Below the pieces are notes generated by a model. That model was not told the origin of the DNA and ran no database searches. It was given only the letters and a program-made list of their open reading frames with translations. Position numbers and translations under genes: made by a program. A DNA stretch of 64,000 bases from Mytilus californianus (lineage: Eukaryota; Mollusca; Bivalvia; Mytilida; Mytilidae), in the NCBI RefSeq assembly GCF_021869535.1, contig NW_026262734.1, positions 110,643,088-110,707,087 on the forward strand, in the 5' to 3' direction. Below, in pieces: positions 1-10,570 of this stretch. Position 1 is the stretch's first letter. Each line of letters begins with the position of its first letter.

Positions 1-94
1 GAAAAGACAAATTGAAAGATTTGGTCCTGCTTTGTTTCGTAAAAAGAATGACCAACGTAGATAAAAGTATCTTGTCTTAGCTCTATATATAGAG

Positions 95-672
95 AGGGAT
101 AAATCCTACTTTGTAAAAATCACTCTGATTCAAACAAAAAATTCTCTGAAACTGACATTATCAAGATGCTTGATTTCTTGATTGACAACATATGTGTTAC
201 GTTTGGAGGACGTGTATTTCAACAAACAATCGGCATTCCCATGGTAACCAACTGTACTTTTGCCGACTTGTTCCTTTATTCACATGCGGCTGACTTCATA
301 CAGGAACTTCTAAGGAAGAAAGAAAAGAAGTTAGCAGTATCCTTTAACTTTACTTTCCGCTATACAGATGATGTTCTCTCACTAAATAGTTCAAAATTTG
401 GCGACTATGTTGAACGCATCTATCCCATCGAAATTGAGATAAAGGATACAACAGATACAGTTGAGTCTGCCTCATATCTTGACTTGCATCTAAAAATTGA
501 CAATGAGGGTCGCGGTTGAAAACAAAACTTTACGACAAAAGAGATGATTTCAGCTATCCAATTGTGAACTTTCCTTTTCTATTTAGCAACATTCCAGCAG
601 CGCCTGCATACGGAGTATATATCTCCCAGTTGATACGATATTCCAGGGCTTGTATTTCCTATCATGATTTCC
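95..672 (+). pseudogene. Penelope-like retroelement RT fragment, 5'-truncated and frameshifted
   Basis: This is the middle of a reverse transcriptase that copies element RNA into DNA. The plus-strand reading contains, in order, a 'TIGIPM' box that should continue into a GTNCAPLLAD-like motif but reads 'VTNCTFADLFLYS', a catalytic YxDD box as YTDD (bases 361-372), a 'SASYLDLHL' block, and 'KLYDKRDDF' followed by 'AYGVYISQLIRYSRAC'. The reading shifts frame near base 117 (an A is missing from an A run) and again near 512, so no single ORF spans it. The fingers region and the C-terminus are absent. Around base 672, after 'SYHDFL', it passes straight into tail A. The RT identity is firm; the Penelope-like class is inferred from motif style, and another RT lineage is possible. 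Confidence 0.85.
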
Positions 673-905
673 TTGAGCAAAACGACGGGTGCACATGTAG
701 AGCAGGATCAGCTACCCTTACTGAGCACCCGATATCACCCCCAGTTTTTGGTGGAGTTCGTGTTGCGCAGTCTTTAGTTTTCTATGTTGTGTTTTGTGTA
801 CTATTGTTTGTCTATTTGTCTTTTTCTTTTTTAGCCATGGCGTTGTCAGTATATTTTTGACTTATGAGTTTGAATATCCCTTTGGTATCTTTCGCCTCTC
901 TTCTT
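673..905 (+). mobile_element. Retroelement tail A (3' end of the RT element)
   Basis: Non-coding block from 'acgacgggtgcacatg' to 'ggtatctttcgcctctct'. It follows the RT fragment at 95-672 in the same orientation, as expected for the 3' untranslated part of the same element, with an internal deletion between the 'DFL' codons and the tail. The same block recurs many times in this window. The upstream frame runs into it by chance and gives a meaningless chimeric ORF. Confidence 0.8.
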
Positions 906-1182
906 TAACAACTATTGATTTAATTTGATAAATATTAGAAGTGGGTTATACGTCAATGAGAGAGCAAGACTGCATCATTTTGAAAATAAATAAATCGTAA
1001 ATGTGCGTGGATTTGTTAAAAGGTAAACTTTTTTACTGTGTTTCCCTCGGTTTTTGGTTTGTTACCCGGATTTATTTCAGTTAAATCGATTTATGACTAT
1101 TGAACAGCGGTATACTACTGTTGCCTTTATTTGCTACAACTTGGAATTTGATTTAACCTGAAAACTGTTTTGATTTGAGGGT

Positions 1183-1500
1183 CAGTCATGAGTCTTTTGT
1201 AGACGACATGCGGGTCAATCGTACCAAATTGTATCCTCCATCAGCAGCGGAATCGATCCAGTACTAGAAAAATGAAAAGACCATAATTTTGGTACGTCCG
1301 AAGCGCTTTGCTGGCTTTAAGGAACGATCCTATCCCAACGAAATTGAAAGCCAATGATGTGTCACTACCTAAACATGTGAAGAACAATATGATCGAAAAA
1401 GGTATACAAGAATAACCAATCCATCTAATGTTAACTTTGCCTGAGGGAGCTAAAACCTTAACTTTTTAAAACAATTTCTCAATGGAGTTTAATTACAAAA
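1183..1500 (+). repeat. Degenerate dispersed repeat E
   Basis: Contains 'catgagtcttttgtagac' followed by 'accaaattgtatcctcc', then 'catcagcagcggaatcgatc' and 'gcctgagggagctaaaacc'. These blocks recur at 5.7, 18.2-18.5, 32.1, 43.1 and 49.8 kb. The order is disturbed, so this is an old or composite copy. I see no coding potential. Confidence 0.5.
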
Positions 1501-2649
1501 GCATGTTATAAATCATATCAATACTAAAGCATCGCCTTCTGAGTTGATGAAACTGTATACTAGTAATTCATTAGCAGCAATATCGGTAAAGTGCTAGAAC
1601 ACACATTTCGGTAAAATTGCAGTCATCACGACCTTCTTTAAGTTTTACAAAGACGTGACAAAGATAGGCATTAATTAAATAATATTTCACAACTTACATA
1701 AGTACAGTTTTGATGTATATTCTAATTGCTCGGAAACATTGGATCGAGACTATCTACATTGTTATCATGTCTGAACTATTTATAAACATTAAGGTTTAAT
1801 TCATCGCTCAGAAATCAATATCAAGGACAAAGTGTACAATGTAGGTATATTTTTGTTCTGCAAACACGGTACTCAGTAAACACTTCCATGGATTTTACTG
1901 TTAGGCATGAGTTTTCTAAATGTCTATAAATTTCTAAGCAACCTTCAATATGAAGAACGGCAACTACATCACTTTGTGCAAAGTGGTAGACTGGTTCTTT
2001 GTAAGTCCTGTCATTTCGTTAGTTCTTTTTGTATGATTTGTCAATCTAATGTTTGAGCCACACCCTTTTCAACTGTTTTTACCGTATGTTCTAATGTAGT
2101 ACTGTATCACCAGAGGTCCATGTCACGGTTAGGCAGGCATCAACATAATTTACCCCGTCACATTATGTGTGTGTCCGTCCCAAGCGAGAAGTTTGAAGAC
2201 CATTGGTTGCCATTGGATGTCGTCTGCAATCATGGATTATTTATTTAATGTTAATACCTTATATTTATTTTTTCTTTCAGATTGAAAACCAGAGGTATCA
2301 CTGTACGTGAATTTCATCGTTATATAACTTTATAAACATCTTCCCATCTTAATTTAGTTAATGTAAAATTGTAGTATTCATTTTTATGTTTTATAATTTT
2401 TAATTTCCATTTCTGTATTTGTAATTTTAAGGCCATTGTTCTCTATTCCTTTTTTTTGCGCGTTATTCTCTTTTTTTTTATTCCAGCACTCTATTATTCT
2501 CCATTCTTTACTTTTATTTTCCAATTATTTTTAAATGCCCCTATGACATCTGAAAATAGGCACATTGTCAAACGATAATTTATGAAATGTTGACAAAAGG
2601 TTTATAAAAAAATATACAGAAACTACAGATTAAACAACACGAAGCCTAC
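1501..2649. other. Unassigned AT-rich DNA
   Basis: No ORF above background, no tail sequence and no inverted repeat noticed. T-rich stretches lie around 2,440-2,540. Confidence 0.5.
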
Positions 2650-2830
2650 TAAAACAGTATAACAAAAATATCAAACTCTAAGGCAAATTCATATAGGGGA
2701 AATTCATAAAAACTGACAAATTCAAACGCTATCAATCAACGGAACAAGTGAAAAATATTCGCCAAAGAAAATAATGGGTTAAACATGGTTTTAAAGCTAG
2801 CTAATCCTTCCATCTTAAAACTAAGACGAA
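2650..2830 (-). repeat. Dispersed repeat F, degenerate
   Basis: Shares 'gctatcaatcaacggaacaa' and 'gggttaaacatggttttaa' with the better copy at 61.6-62.1 kb. Plus-strand versions occur at 16.96 and 54.98 kb ('atgcctgtaccaa', 'ttggagttcggtat'). Confidence 0.55.
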
Positions 2831-3254
2831 CTCAAATGTACCAAAAAGGCAACCAGTTCCTTTTCATATAATCACAAGAACATGTTTTCCGAGTAAAGAT
2901 CGCATACAGGTGTTGGTCATGTAAAGGAGAACGTGATTATGGCAACTAAAAACGGAACACCACTGTGGTCGTCTATAGTACTGATATTCCGTAAAGTTCA
3001 ACTAAATTCATGAACACGATCGGAGGGGAGATGAATATAGGTTCACTCGAAGCATACTATCAAGAACCATTGGTTCAGTAACTTTTTGAAAATATTGAAA
3101 AAAAACAGTTATTAACAAGAAGCAATTAAAAACACATTTGTGAAATGAAGATTATGAAGTCTGAATTATTTATTTGATATCCCTGCAGTATTAGAGTAAA
3201 TCTCAAATCCTTATATTTCATGAATTATGATATATATTTAGTTTGACTATTTGT
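2831..3254. other. Unassigned AT-rich DNA
   Basis: Nothing recognisable on either strand. Confidence 0.45.
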
Positions 3255-3390
3255 CATTTGGTTGTTTTAGTGCCATATGTAGTTGTACAAAGAGAGGATG
3301 GAGATACTAAAAGAATATTCAAAGTTATAAGTCGAAAACAAACAGACCACGTCTTGGCAAAAAGAAGAATGAAAAACGACCAAACGAAAA
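3255..3390 (-). repeat. Decayed tail A fragment
   Basis: 'agagaggatggagatactaa' and 'gttataagtcgaaaacaaac' match the terminal part of tail A in reverse orientation with many substitutions. The 62-residue plus-strand ORF across it is an accident of the repeat. Confidence 0.55.
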
Positions 3391-3618
3391 TATATTGCTC
3401 CCTTATGACGGTAAGCATTGCAGGGGAATAATAAAACCACAGCTTTTCATATTAAATATTATTGTGAAACGGTTCATAGTAAAAACTTAAAATGCACACA
3501 ACCTTTTCAGCTGCAGTATGAGTTTTGTTTAATAAAACATAGTGCCATTTCATTAAAGAAAGTGAAATGTGTATTTTGATGTATATTCGACACTTCTAAT
3601 AATTTAGAATTGAATGCA

Positions 3619-4010
3619 AGAGGGGCAAAAAACACCACAGGGACATTCAAACTCATAAATCGAAAATAAACTCACAACGCCATGGCTAAAAAAGAAAAAG
3701 ACAAACAGACAAACAATAGTACACAAAACACAACATAGAATACTAAAGACTAAGCAACACGAACCCGACCAAAAACTGGGGGTGATCTCAGGTGCTCCGG
3801 AAGGGTAAGCAGATCCTGCTCCACATGTGCAGCCGTCGTGTTGCTCATGTTAGTACAAACCCGGTAAATAGTCTAATTCGGTATGTCACATTCGTAAAAA
3901 GAGAACGGGATTGTAGTTACGACATTAGGAACATATCCGCTATCATCTGTGAAACGGTTATTCCATAACGGTCAACCAACTCGTGATGTCGTCCAAGTTC
4001 ATTTCTTTTC
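3619..4010 (-). mobile_element. 5'-truncated RT element: RT C-terminal remnant plus tail A
   Basis: Read on the minus strand, 4,010 down to about 3,922 encodes a recognisable RT-element C-terminal block (HHELVDRYGITVSQMIADMF), followed by a stop, a spacer with 'accgggtttgtactaacatg', and a complete tail A ending near 3,619. This copy is one of the links showing that tail A belongs to the RT element. It is non-functional, with most of the RT missing. Confidence 0.8.
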
Positions 4011-4020
4011 AAAGTTTTGT

Positions 4021-5539
4021 ATCATTCGCGATTATTTGTTACAAGATTCTCTGATCGGTTAAATGTTGATTATTAAACATCCAATGGAAATAAATCATAA
4101 ATATGAAGGACACAAGTAAACATCAAATCTGATGGGCAGGCTCTGCACAGTGGGTCGATCAGGATGAAGGACAGAAAATTAAACTACCACTTGAAAACGA
4201 AAGAATATTTCAACTGGACACTCTTGAAATTCTTACTGATAAAGTCATTATCAAAAACAAAAGCTGTCATTATTCTATATACATATATATGTATACATGC
4301 AGGTCCTGCAAATTCATTTTCATTGCATGTATTAACGAAAAAAAATTTTTTCTTCTCGCTTTCAAAGTTTCTTAAAGCAATCCATTCCCATTCATTTGTT
4401 TTGCGATCAATTGTACTTTTGTTCTTTTTCATTAATGAAATAGCAAATCTTGCATAATATCTTGTTTCTAAAATGGCATCTACATGTATCAAAAACGTCA
4501 ATAACTGCTTGATTTGACTAGGTGTCAACATACAGAATAGCACATAATATATAAATAAAGTGTAATGTTTCTTAAATAATCAATTACTGCAGGAGTGGAT
4601 ACACAAAACAGATACATTTTGTACTGTTATTGACATATCTCAAGAGAGAAAGAAATAATCTTGACTTCGAAGATTGCGTTATTCACTTCTGCTTTAAGTA
4701 GAACAAGCGGGATATGAAGTTATAATCAAAGAAAACAAAACAAGTGCTTTTCAAATATAATTTGACGTATTGAACATTTCATTAATTATATTAATATATG
4801 AAAACAATACAAAAAACATGAAAGATGAAACAAATGAACTTTTTTGGAAAAGCAGCCATTTTATAAAAGTCCTTGAAACTCCTCTCAATAGCTTGAAATA
4901 TAAACATAAACAACAAAAAGATACAGTACGATGTATAATTACCGAACGAAATATTTTAACACTTCACAAAACACCGTATAATATTTTCCCGTACTTTCAA
5001 TTCAAACGGCAAACGTTTAACAAGGAATAATTTATAGGGAGTTTTTCAACGACTTCACATGTTAAATGAATTAATTAACGATCGTTTGTATTGATATACC
5101 GAATCAGGGCAGACCGTGACATATTGAATTATTTTACCCGAACCAATGATAGAATAACTTAGATTTGGTCATTTTAAGTTTCTGTCAATTTTATGAGCGT
5201 TTGTAAATATTGTTATGATTTCAATTTGATTATGTTATATGATGGATTTATTTCTAAAAGTTTATATCAATACTCTCAAGACATTTGTTTAATCGCGCAT
5301 CGTCAGTTAAATGGACGCCGTTCTAAGGAAATTAATTCAACATTTGTATGAACGTGAAAGGGAAAATCTTGTTTTATATTCTTTTTAATTGAAACCTAGC
5401 AAATAACTTACTGGTATAACAAGTAATAACTTTTTTTAATTGAGACGACCATCACATTTGTCAATCTCCGTACACCTTTCGTGTTAAGAAGTTTTTTTTT
5501 CATTTTACAATAACTCATTTTTGGTATTTAAAAGAGAGA
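4021..5539. other. Unassigned AT-rich DNA
   Basis: Two overlapping ORFs on opposite strands (4,164-4,543) have AT-driven composition and no recognisable domain, so I do not call them genes. A plus-strand ORF at 4,770-5,030 is Lys/Asn/Ile-rich and also looks like chance. Confidence 0.45.
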
Positions 5540-5610
5540 CGGAAGATTACGATACCAAAGGCATATTCAAAATAATTATTGAAGACAAACTGACAACGCC
5601 ATGGCCTGGA
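5540..5610 (-). repeat. Terminal fragment of tail A
   Basis: About 70 bp matching the tail A terminus ('gaagacaaactgacaacgcc', 'atggc'), after which the similarity stops. Only the extreme 3' end of the retroelement was copied or kept. Confidence 0.6.
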
Positions 5611-5719
5611 TTAAACATCATCAGGACGTTGCAAGGAACACTCAAATCTAAACCGTGGATAGCCAGGAATGCGTTAATACGCTGCAACGGTAGGAGCTAC
5701 GAACATGTATATGATCAAA

Positions 5720-5940
5720 AAGGACCTAAACAGCGAAGCCAAATTCATATAAGGTCAACGTTTGCCTCAGAGAGTTGTAACCTTAGTTTTTTAATAACTC
5801 CTTAATTTATAAATGTGGAATATAAAATAAGTATATGCTATAAAATGTCAGAACTGAAGCACTGACTACTGAGTGCCATCGGGCACTTTAAAGCAGTCCA
5901 TCAGCAGTGGTATTAAATGAAATAAACCCTTATTAAAAAA
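5720..5940. repeat. Repeat E fragments
   Basis: 'caacgtttgcctcagagag' with 'aaccttag', then 'atgtcagaactgaagcactg' and 'tccatcagcagtgg', are parts of repeat E also seen at 1.2-1.5 and 18.2 kb. Confidence 0.5.
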
Positions 5941-6271
5941 ATATATGGTTAAAAAAAAAGGTTTATTCCGAGAAAAAAAACACCATGCCCAAGATGCCTT
6001 TTGGTACTTTAAATTCTCAAACGGCGATTAATTCAAAATCTAAAACATGTTTTAAAAAAAGAGATGAATGTTTTTTTTTTATTTACATATGAAATTGTTC
6101 ATATTTCTTTTATTTTGGGAATATACAACTGTAAAAAAAGTGTATTTTTTCACAGTAATGTCCTGAAACATAGGATTTACAGTAAGTGAAAGTTTTGTCA
6201 ATAGACTGGGAACCCAGGACCAGTACTTTGTACAACCTACATTAACCTTTGATACTATATAAAATAAGAAG

Positions 6272-6400
6272 ATGTGGTATGATTGCCAGTTAGACTACTT
6301 TCCACCAGAGACCAAATGACGTGGGTGTTAGCTACTATAGGTCAACGTGCGGCCTTCGACAATGAGCAATATCCACACCGTACAGCAAGCTGTAAATGTT
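6272..6400 (-). mobile_element. Tail B fragment (retroelement 3' end)
   Basis: Starts 'gatgtggtatgattgcc' and runs through 'tccaccagagaccaaatgac', 'aggtcaacgtgcggccttcg' and 'acaatgagcaatatcc'. This is the last ~125 bp of the B tail on the minus strand, the typical result of heavy 5' truncation. Confidence 0.75.
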
Positions 6401-6864
6401 TTGTGTAATTTGAATATTTGCCTTGAACTTCGTACGTTGACAAATTATTATTTTGCCAAATAAGAAACTTTGATTCACTTTATTATATCCCATCCTCATT
6501 TTTTTCCCATAACTAAACAACAGTGGCCATTAATTTGCTGACTTTTAAATTACTATTTCTTGTTTTTGGTGAGAAAGAATCAACAAGATATGTTAAATGA
6601 GATGTGTATTAAAAGAGAAATCAATTGTGTATCCGGTTGAAGTTGGAAAGTACAGAAAATAATTAAATATGAAGGATGTTAACTATTTGCACCGTTTAAC
6701 ACAGTGAAGTATATTTGTTTGTGCAATTCAAATTTATGGAAGTATCCTACTTGATTAAAACAAACGTGATAGTTGAAACAAAAAGAAAAAGTAACACTCT
6801 GTGTTAAAATACGAATGTATTCATTCAGTATACTAGAAACCAATTTAAGGATAGGATTTTATTT
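6401..6864. other. Unassigned AT-rich DNA
   Basis: Nothing recognisable beyond chance ORFs. Confidence 0.4.
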
Positions 6865-7065
6865 CAATAAGTATCAGAATTTCTATTGATTGCATGTTAT
6901 GAAAGTTTCTATGGGAATAAACAGAAATGAAGATGAATTGATACATCAGAAATAGATTGAGTGTACATTTGTATAATGCAGTGTAAATTTATCAGAAATT
7001 CTAAATCATGCAATGCACTTTCAAACAATTTTTTTGAAAGAAGTGCATATGCGACAAATGACGTC
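6865..7065. repeat. Local duplication, copy 1
   Basis: Begins 'gtatcagaatttctattga' and includes 'gtacatttgtataatgcagt'. The same order of words recurs at 8,103-8,280 in the same orientation, about 1.24 kb away, diverged by substitutions and small indels. Confidence 0.65.
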
Positions 7066-7899
7066 GCTGTTGTTGTAATATAATCCCTCGTTCATTTAAA
7101 ACATCATGTTAGTTAAGCATTAATGTTGTTTGCACGGGTTAGAATTTTTATGTTAAGCTTTTTTAAAAAAAGACTCTTACTTTTAAGTTGGAAATTAGGT
7201 ATTTTATTTGAAACTATATTTATGTACGTCATTGACGACGCCTGTTTCTGTTGTGGTGACAAAAAACTATGCTTGATATGCTTGATGTCTAAGTTATGCC
7301 GACAATGCCAATATTACAAACTGGCAAAGACATAAAACTCCTGTCAGTATCATAATGGTCTAAGTAACTTCTGTTGTCGCTTATTGTATTTTTGTATTGG
7401 GTTTGTCACATAGAAGCAATGGAAAATCGAGGTAATCTGAACAATATTTTATTAATTTTGACGTATAATGGTCAGTGCTCGGGACATGTGGTAATTGAAT
7501 AACTTATATCGAAAATGCTTGAAACTTACAAGTTTAGGATGACAACTCCTTTAGAATTTGATAACATTAAAAACTAAACTGATATATTGTCTCAAGTCCA
7601 TTCATGACTGCCTCATTGAGATAAAACCTTATACTTAGAAGTTATTACTTATTTACAACTCTACGAACAGGCTATCGTTTTCAAATTAAATTAAAGCGTT
7701 TAATTCATATCAATATCGAAGATCTGGCAGATTATACAAAAAAACAAATAAAATCCAATCTCTACCAGTAGCAGCAGTAAATATTGTAGATAATATAATA
7801 TAAACGCATAAAATCCCTTGAGTGCTCACAGGCTTTTTAATTAACTTTATAATAATAATATTAATCAGTCCAGCATCACTAATGTGACATTATGTTTCA
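7066..7899. other. Unassigned region with a small Cys-rich ORF
   Basis: A 70-residue plus-strand ORF (7,123-7,335) has a Cys cluster near its end (DDACFCCGDKKLCLICLMSK, then LCRQC). The spacing does not fit a zinc-binding family I know, and the first half is AT-driven Phe/Leu. I treat it as unproven. The rest is featureless. Confidence 0.3.
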
Positions 7900-8095
7900 A
7901 AGGGAGGCGAAAGATACAAAAGGCACATTCAAACTCAAAAGTTGATATAAACTGAACATGTCATGGTAAAAAAAGAGAAAAAAAAAAGACCAAAAAGAAA
8001 AACAACAGTACTCAAAACACAACACAAAAAACTAAAGACTAAGCAACACGAACCCATCCAAAAACCGGAGGTTATTTCATGTGCTCCGGAAGGGA
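7900..8095 (-). mobile_element. Tail A copy abutting a duplicated segment
   Basis: Runs from 'gggaggcgaaagatac' through 'ctaaagactaagcaacacga' to 'gtgctccggaaggg' and stops where duplication copy 2 begins. The insertion therefore sits at or defines that boundary. Confidence 0.75.
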
Positions 8096-8102
8096 AAAAT
8101 AC

Positions 8103-8280
8103 GTATCAGAATTTCTATTTAATGGATGAACAGAAATTAAAATGTTTTGATACTTCAGAAAAAGATTGAGCGTACATTTGTATAATTCAATGAAAATTTA
8201 CTAGAATTTCTATATCATGTAATTTATTTCAACCTAAACAATTTTTAAAAACACCTGCATATGCTTCAAAATGTGCATCT
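8103..8280. repeat. Local duplication, copy 2
   Basis: Direct, diverged copy of 6,865-7,065. 'gtatcagaatttctattta', 'gtacatttgtataattcaa' and 'cctgcatatgc' appear in the same order. Confidence 0.65.
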
Positions 8281-9179
8281 GATGCAGTAAATTTGGGAAA
8301 TAAACGGAAAAGTGAAATTTTATTTATTTTAAATTTAAATATTGAAACTACACAAACTAAGAATGCTTTTGAATGATATTATATCACCAGAAATAATGCA
8401 GTAATTGTATACTAAATTTAAAAAAAAAACAAACAAACAATAAACCTGGGTAAAATCATAGATTTGTTAGATTGCAACGTTGTGATTTAAATATTGCCAT
8501 GACGACTGGTATCTTTGATGATTTGTCTTGTATGGAAATATTCGGGTAAACATCTTACATTCTATTTTTCAGAACTAAAGGAACGTCATTCTTTCTTTTT
8601 TATTTGTTTCATTTTAACAATGTTTTTATCAAATTGATGTGATGCTGTTGGTTAAAAGTGAAACAAAAATAAAATCGTTTCAATCATTGGAGACACACTC
8701 ACCAGATAAATTGTTTAATAATTCTTGCATTATATTGAACAATATATATACAAATTAAAAATTAAAAAAACCATCTGCAAAGTGACCTACAGGACTTGAT
8801 GAGACTTTGGAAAAAATGTATGGTTGATTTAAGTTTTCTCCCACAAAGACGTACTGAATATGTTCTTGAAATGAGCGTGGCACTACACTTATAAGATCGA
8901 TCGGATTCGAACTGGACATGGCTGTGTATTTAAACATCCAGCACAGATAAACGGATGCTATTTCAACACGGGTTTTACTGTCTAACTATTATATTTCTAT
9001 ATATTTAATTAACTCGTTTGGGTGTCCATTTTTGTGAAAACTACAGCATAATGTTAACCACTGAAGACTGTGATGAATGAAATCATAACAACCATGACAC
9101 ATTCTCCCTTCCTCTTTTCCTCGATTAAGACATCATCGATTGAAACTTAACACTAAAATGGTATTTTCCATGTGCAACA
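8281..9179. other. Unassigned AT-rich DNA
   Basis: A 60-residue minus-strand ORF at 8,755-8,937 has no recognisable domain. 'cagttcgaatccg' on the minus strand near 8,900 resembles a tRNA B box, but no cloverleaf surrounds it. Confidence 0.4.
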
Positions 9180-9405
9180 TGAGGGGTGGCTAATGTGTGA
9201 GCAGGATATGTTTACACACTGTACCCTTATATACCCTTGCACCTGATATCACCCTCGGATTTTGGAAGGTTTTGTATTGCTCAGTCGTTAATTTTTAGTT
9301 AGCGTTTTGTAGACTTGTTGTTTGTCTTTTTTTAAATAATTTTGTCGGCCTCTTTTCGACTTATGAGTTTTTAATCTCCATTTGAAATCTTCAGCCTAAT
9401 TGTTT
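9180..9405 (+). mobile_element. Tail A copy, diverged
   Basis: 'gtgtgagcaggatatg', 'cacctgatatcaccctcgg', 'gtattgctcagtcg' and 'gacttatgagtttttaatc' follow the tail A order on the plus strand. An old copy with many substitutions. Confidence 0.65.
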
Positions 9406-9684
9406 ACAAAATATCACAATGTTAAAACAGATCATTAAAACTAGTCTGATTAATTCTGATAATACTAGAACACACCTGCGTCATCGCTAGTCCGTATATG
9501 AATGAAAGTACTCACGCCTTATTTTTAGCCTGGATTTCTAGTATTCGTATTGTCATCTGATAAAGTCATCCTGATTGTAAGGTGCACAGTTTTCTCTGCT
9601 TTCAAAATCTTTCTGTTTGAACCTGTCCTGGTTTTTTTACCACAATAAACTAAATTTTTTCTTTTAATTAATTAACTAAAATTA

Positions 9685-9935
9685 ATAGTGGTATTGAGAT
9701 GGAAGAAAACGGACTTGTTAAATAGTGTACGTTCAGGTATTTCACATCCAATATTTTATGGTAATATTCTTTACAAAGCACAAAAATGTCGGCATTCACC
9801 TCAAAAGCTAACCAAACCTTTAAACAGACTTATTCGGAAAGGATGTAGTTACGATACTGTTGTCAAGTCATTAAGGATTGTATATTTTGGTATTAATATT
9901 GATTCACTCATAAGGTCTCTGCATCGGAAATAAAC
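9685..9935 (+). pseudogene. Retroelement RT C-terminal end
   Basis: The open frame 9,688-9,933 ends in a proper stop and encodes the C-terminal segment of the RT element: 'SGISHPIFYGNILYKAQKC' and then 'LTKPLNRLIRKGCSYDTVVK'. The same block is visible, more decayed, on the minus strand near 45,600-45,720. There is no RT catalytic core, so this is a 5'-truncated copy. After the stop there is no GIY-YIG-type endonuclease reading, only tail D. Confidence 0.75.
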
Positions 9936-10570
9936 GCATTTATTCTAAATCCAGTTGTTGGCATGATACTGGTTATGTTCTTCTCATATATCTTATGATG
10001 GTATGATACTAAACCCCTAACGAGAGGGATTGTACTTGATTTTCATTTGATGAAGACATAATCTTTCAATCAGTTTAATTGAGGTCTGGAGCTGGCATGT
10101 CAGTAACTGCTAGTAGTCCTTTGTTCATTTATGTATCATTGTCATTTTGCTTAGTTTCTTTTGTTACCTATTCTGACATCGGACTCGGACTTCTTTTAAA
10201 CTGAGTTTTACTGTGCGTATTGCTATGTGTTTCTTTATTCTACATTGGCTAGAGGTATAGGGGGAGGGTTGAGATCTCACAAAACATGTTTAACCCCTTC
10301 GCATTTTTGCGCCTGTCAGGAACTTCTGGCCTTTGTTAGTCTTGTATGTTTTTTTTTTATTTTAGTTCATTTATATGTTTTGGAGTTTAGTGTGACGTCC
10401 ATTTTCACTGAACAAGTACACAATTTTATTTAAGGGCCAGCTGAGGACCACCTCCGGGTGCGGGATTTTCTCGCTGCGTTGAAGACCCATTGGTGGCCTT
10501 CGGCTGTTGTCTGTTCTTTGGTCGGGTTGTTGTCTCTTTGACATAGTCCCCATTTCCATTCTCAATGTTA
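9936..10570 (+). mobile_element. Retroelement tail D, contiguous with the RT end
   Basis: Non-coding 3' part of the element starting at 9,685. Landmarks are 'gaggtctggagctggcatg', 'ggctagaggtatagggggag', 'gtttaaccccttcgcattt', and the end block 'gttgaagacccattggtgg' to 'ccccatttccattctcaatg'. Its architecture parallels tail B/C: a 'gagggttgagatc' box, a 'gtttaacccc' box, then a 'gaag..cc' box near the end, so the two look like diverged versions of one tail. Confidence 0.8.

Noticed and set aside
516..860. 114-residue ORF as a membrane protein
   Set aside because: It is RT sequence fused by readthrough into non-coding tail A; the hydrophobic end is the T-rich tail.
4164..4543. Overlapping 97- and 119-residue ORFs on opposite strands
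   Set aside because: AT-driven composition in both, no domain, and mutual overlap; at most one could be real and neither is supported.
7123..7335. Cys-rich 70-residue protein
   Set aside because: Cys spacing fits no zinc-finger pattern I know, and the first half is low-complexity; kept only as a note.
8880..8930. tRNA or tRNA-derived SINE from a B-box-like word
   Set aside because: No matching A box or cloverleaf at the right distance.
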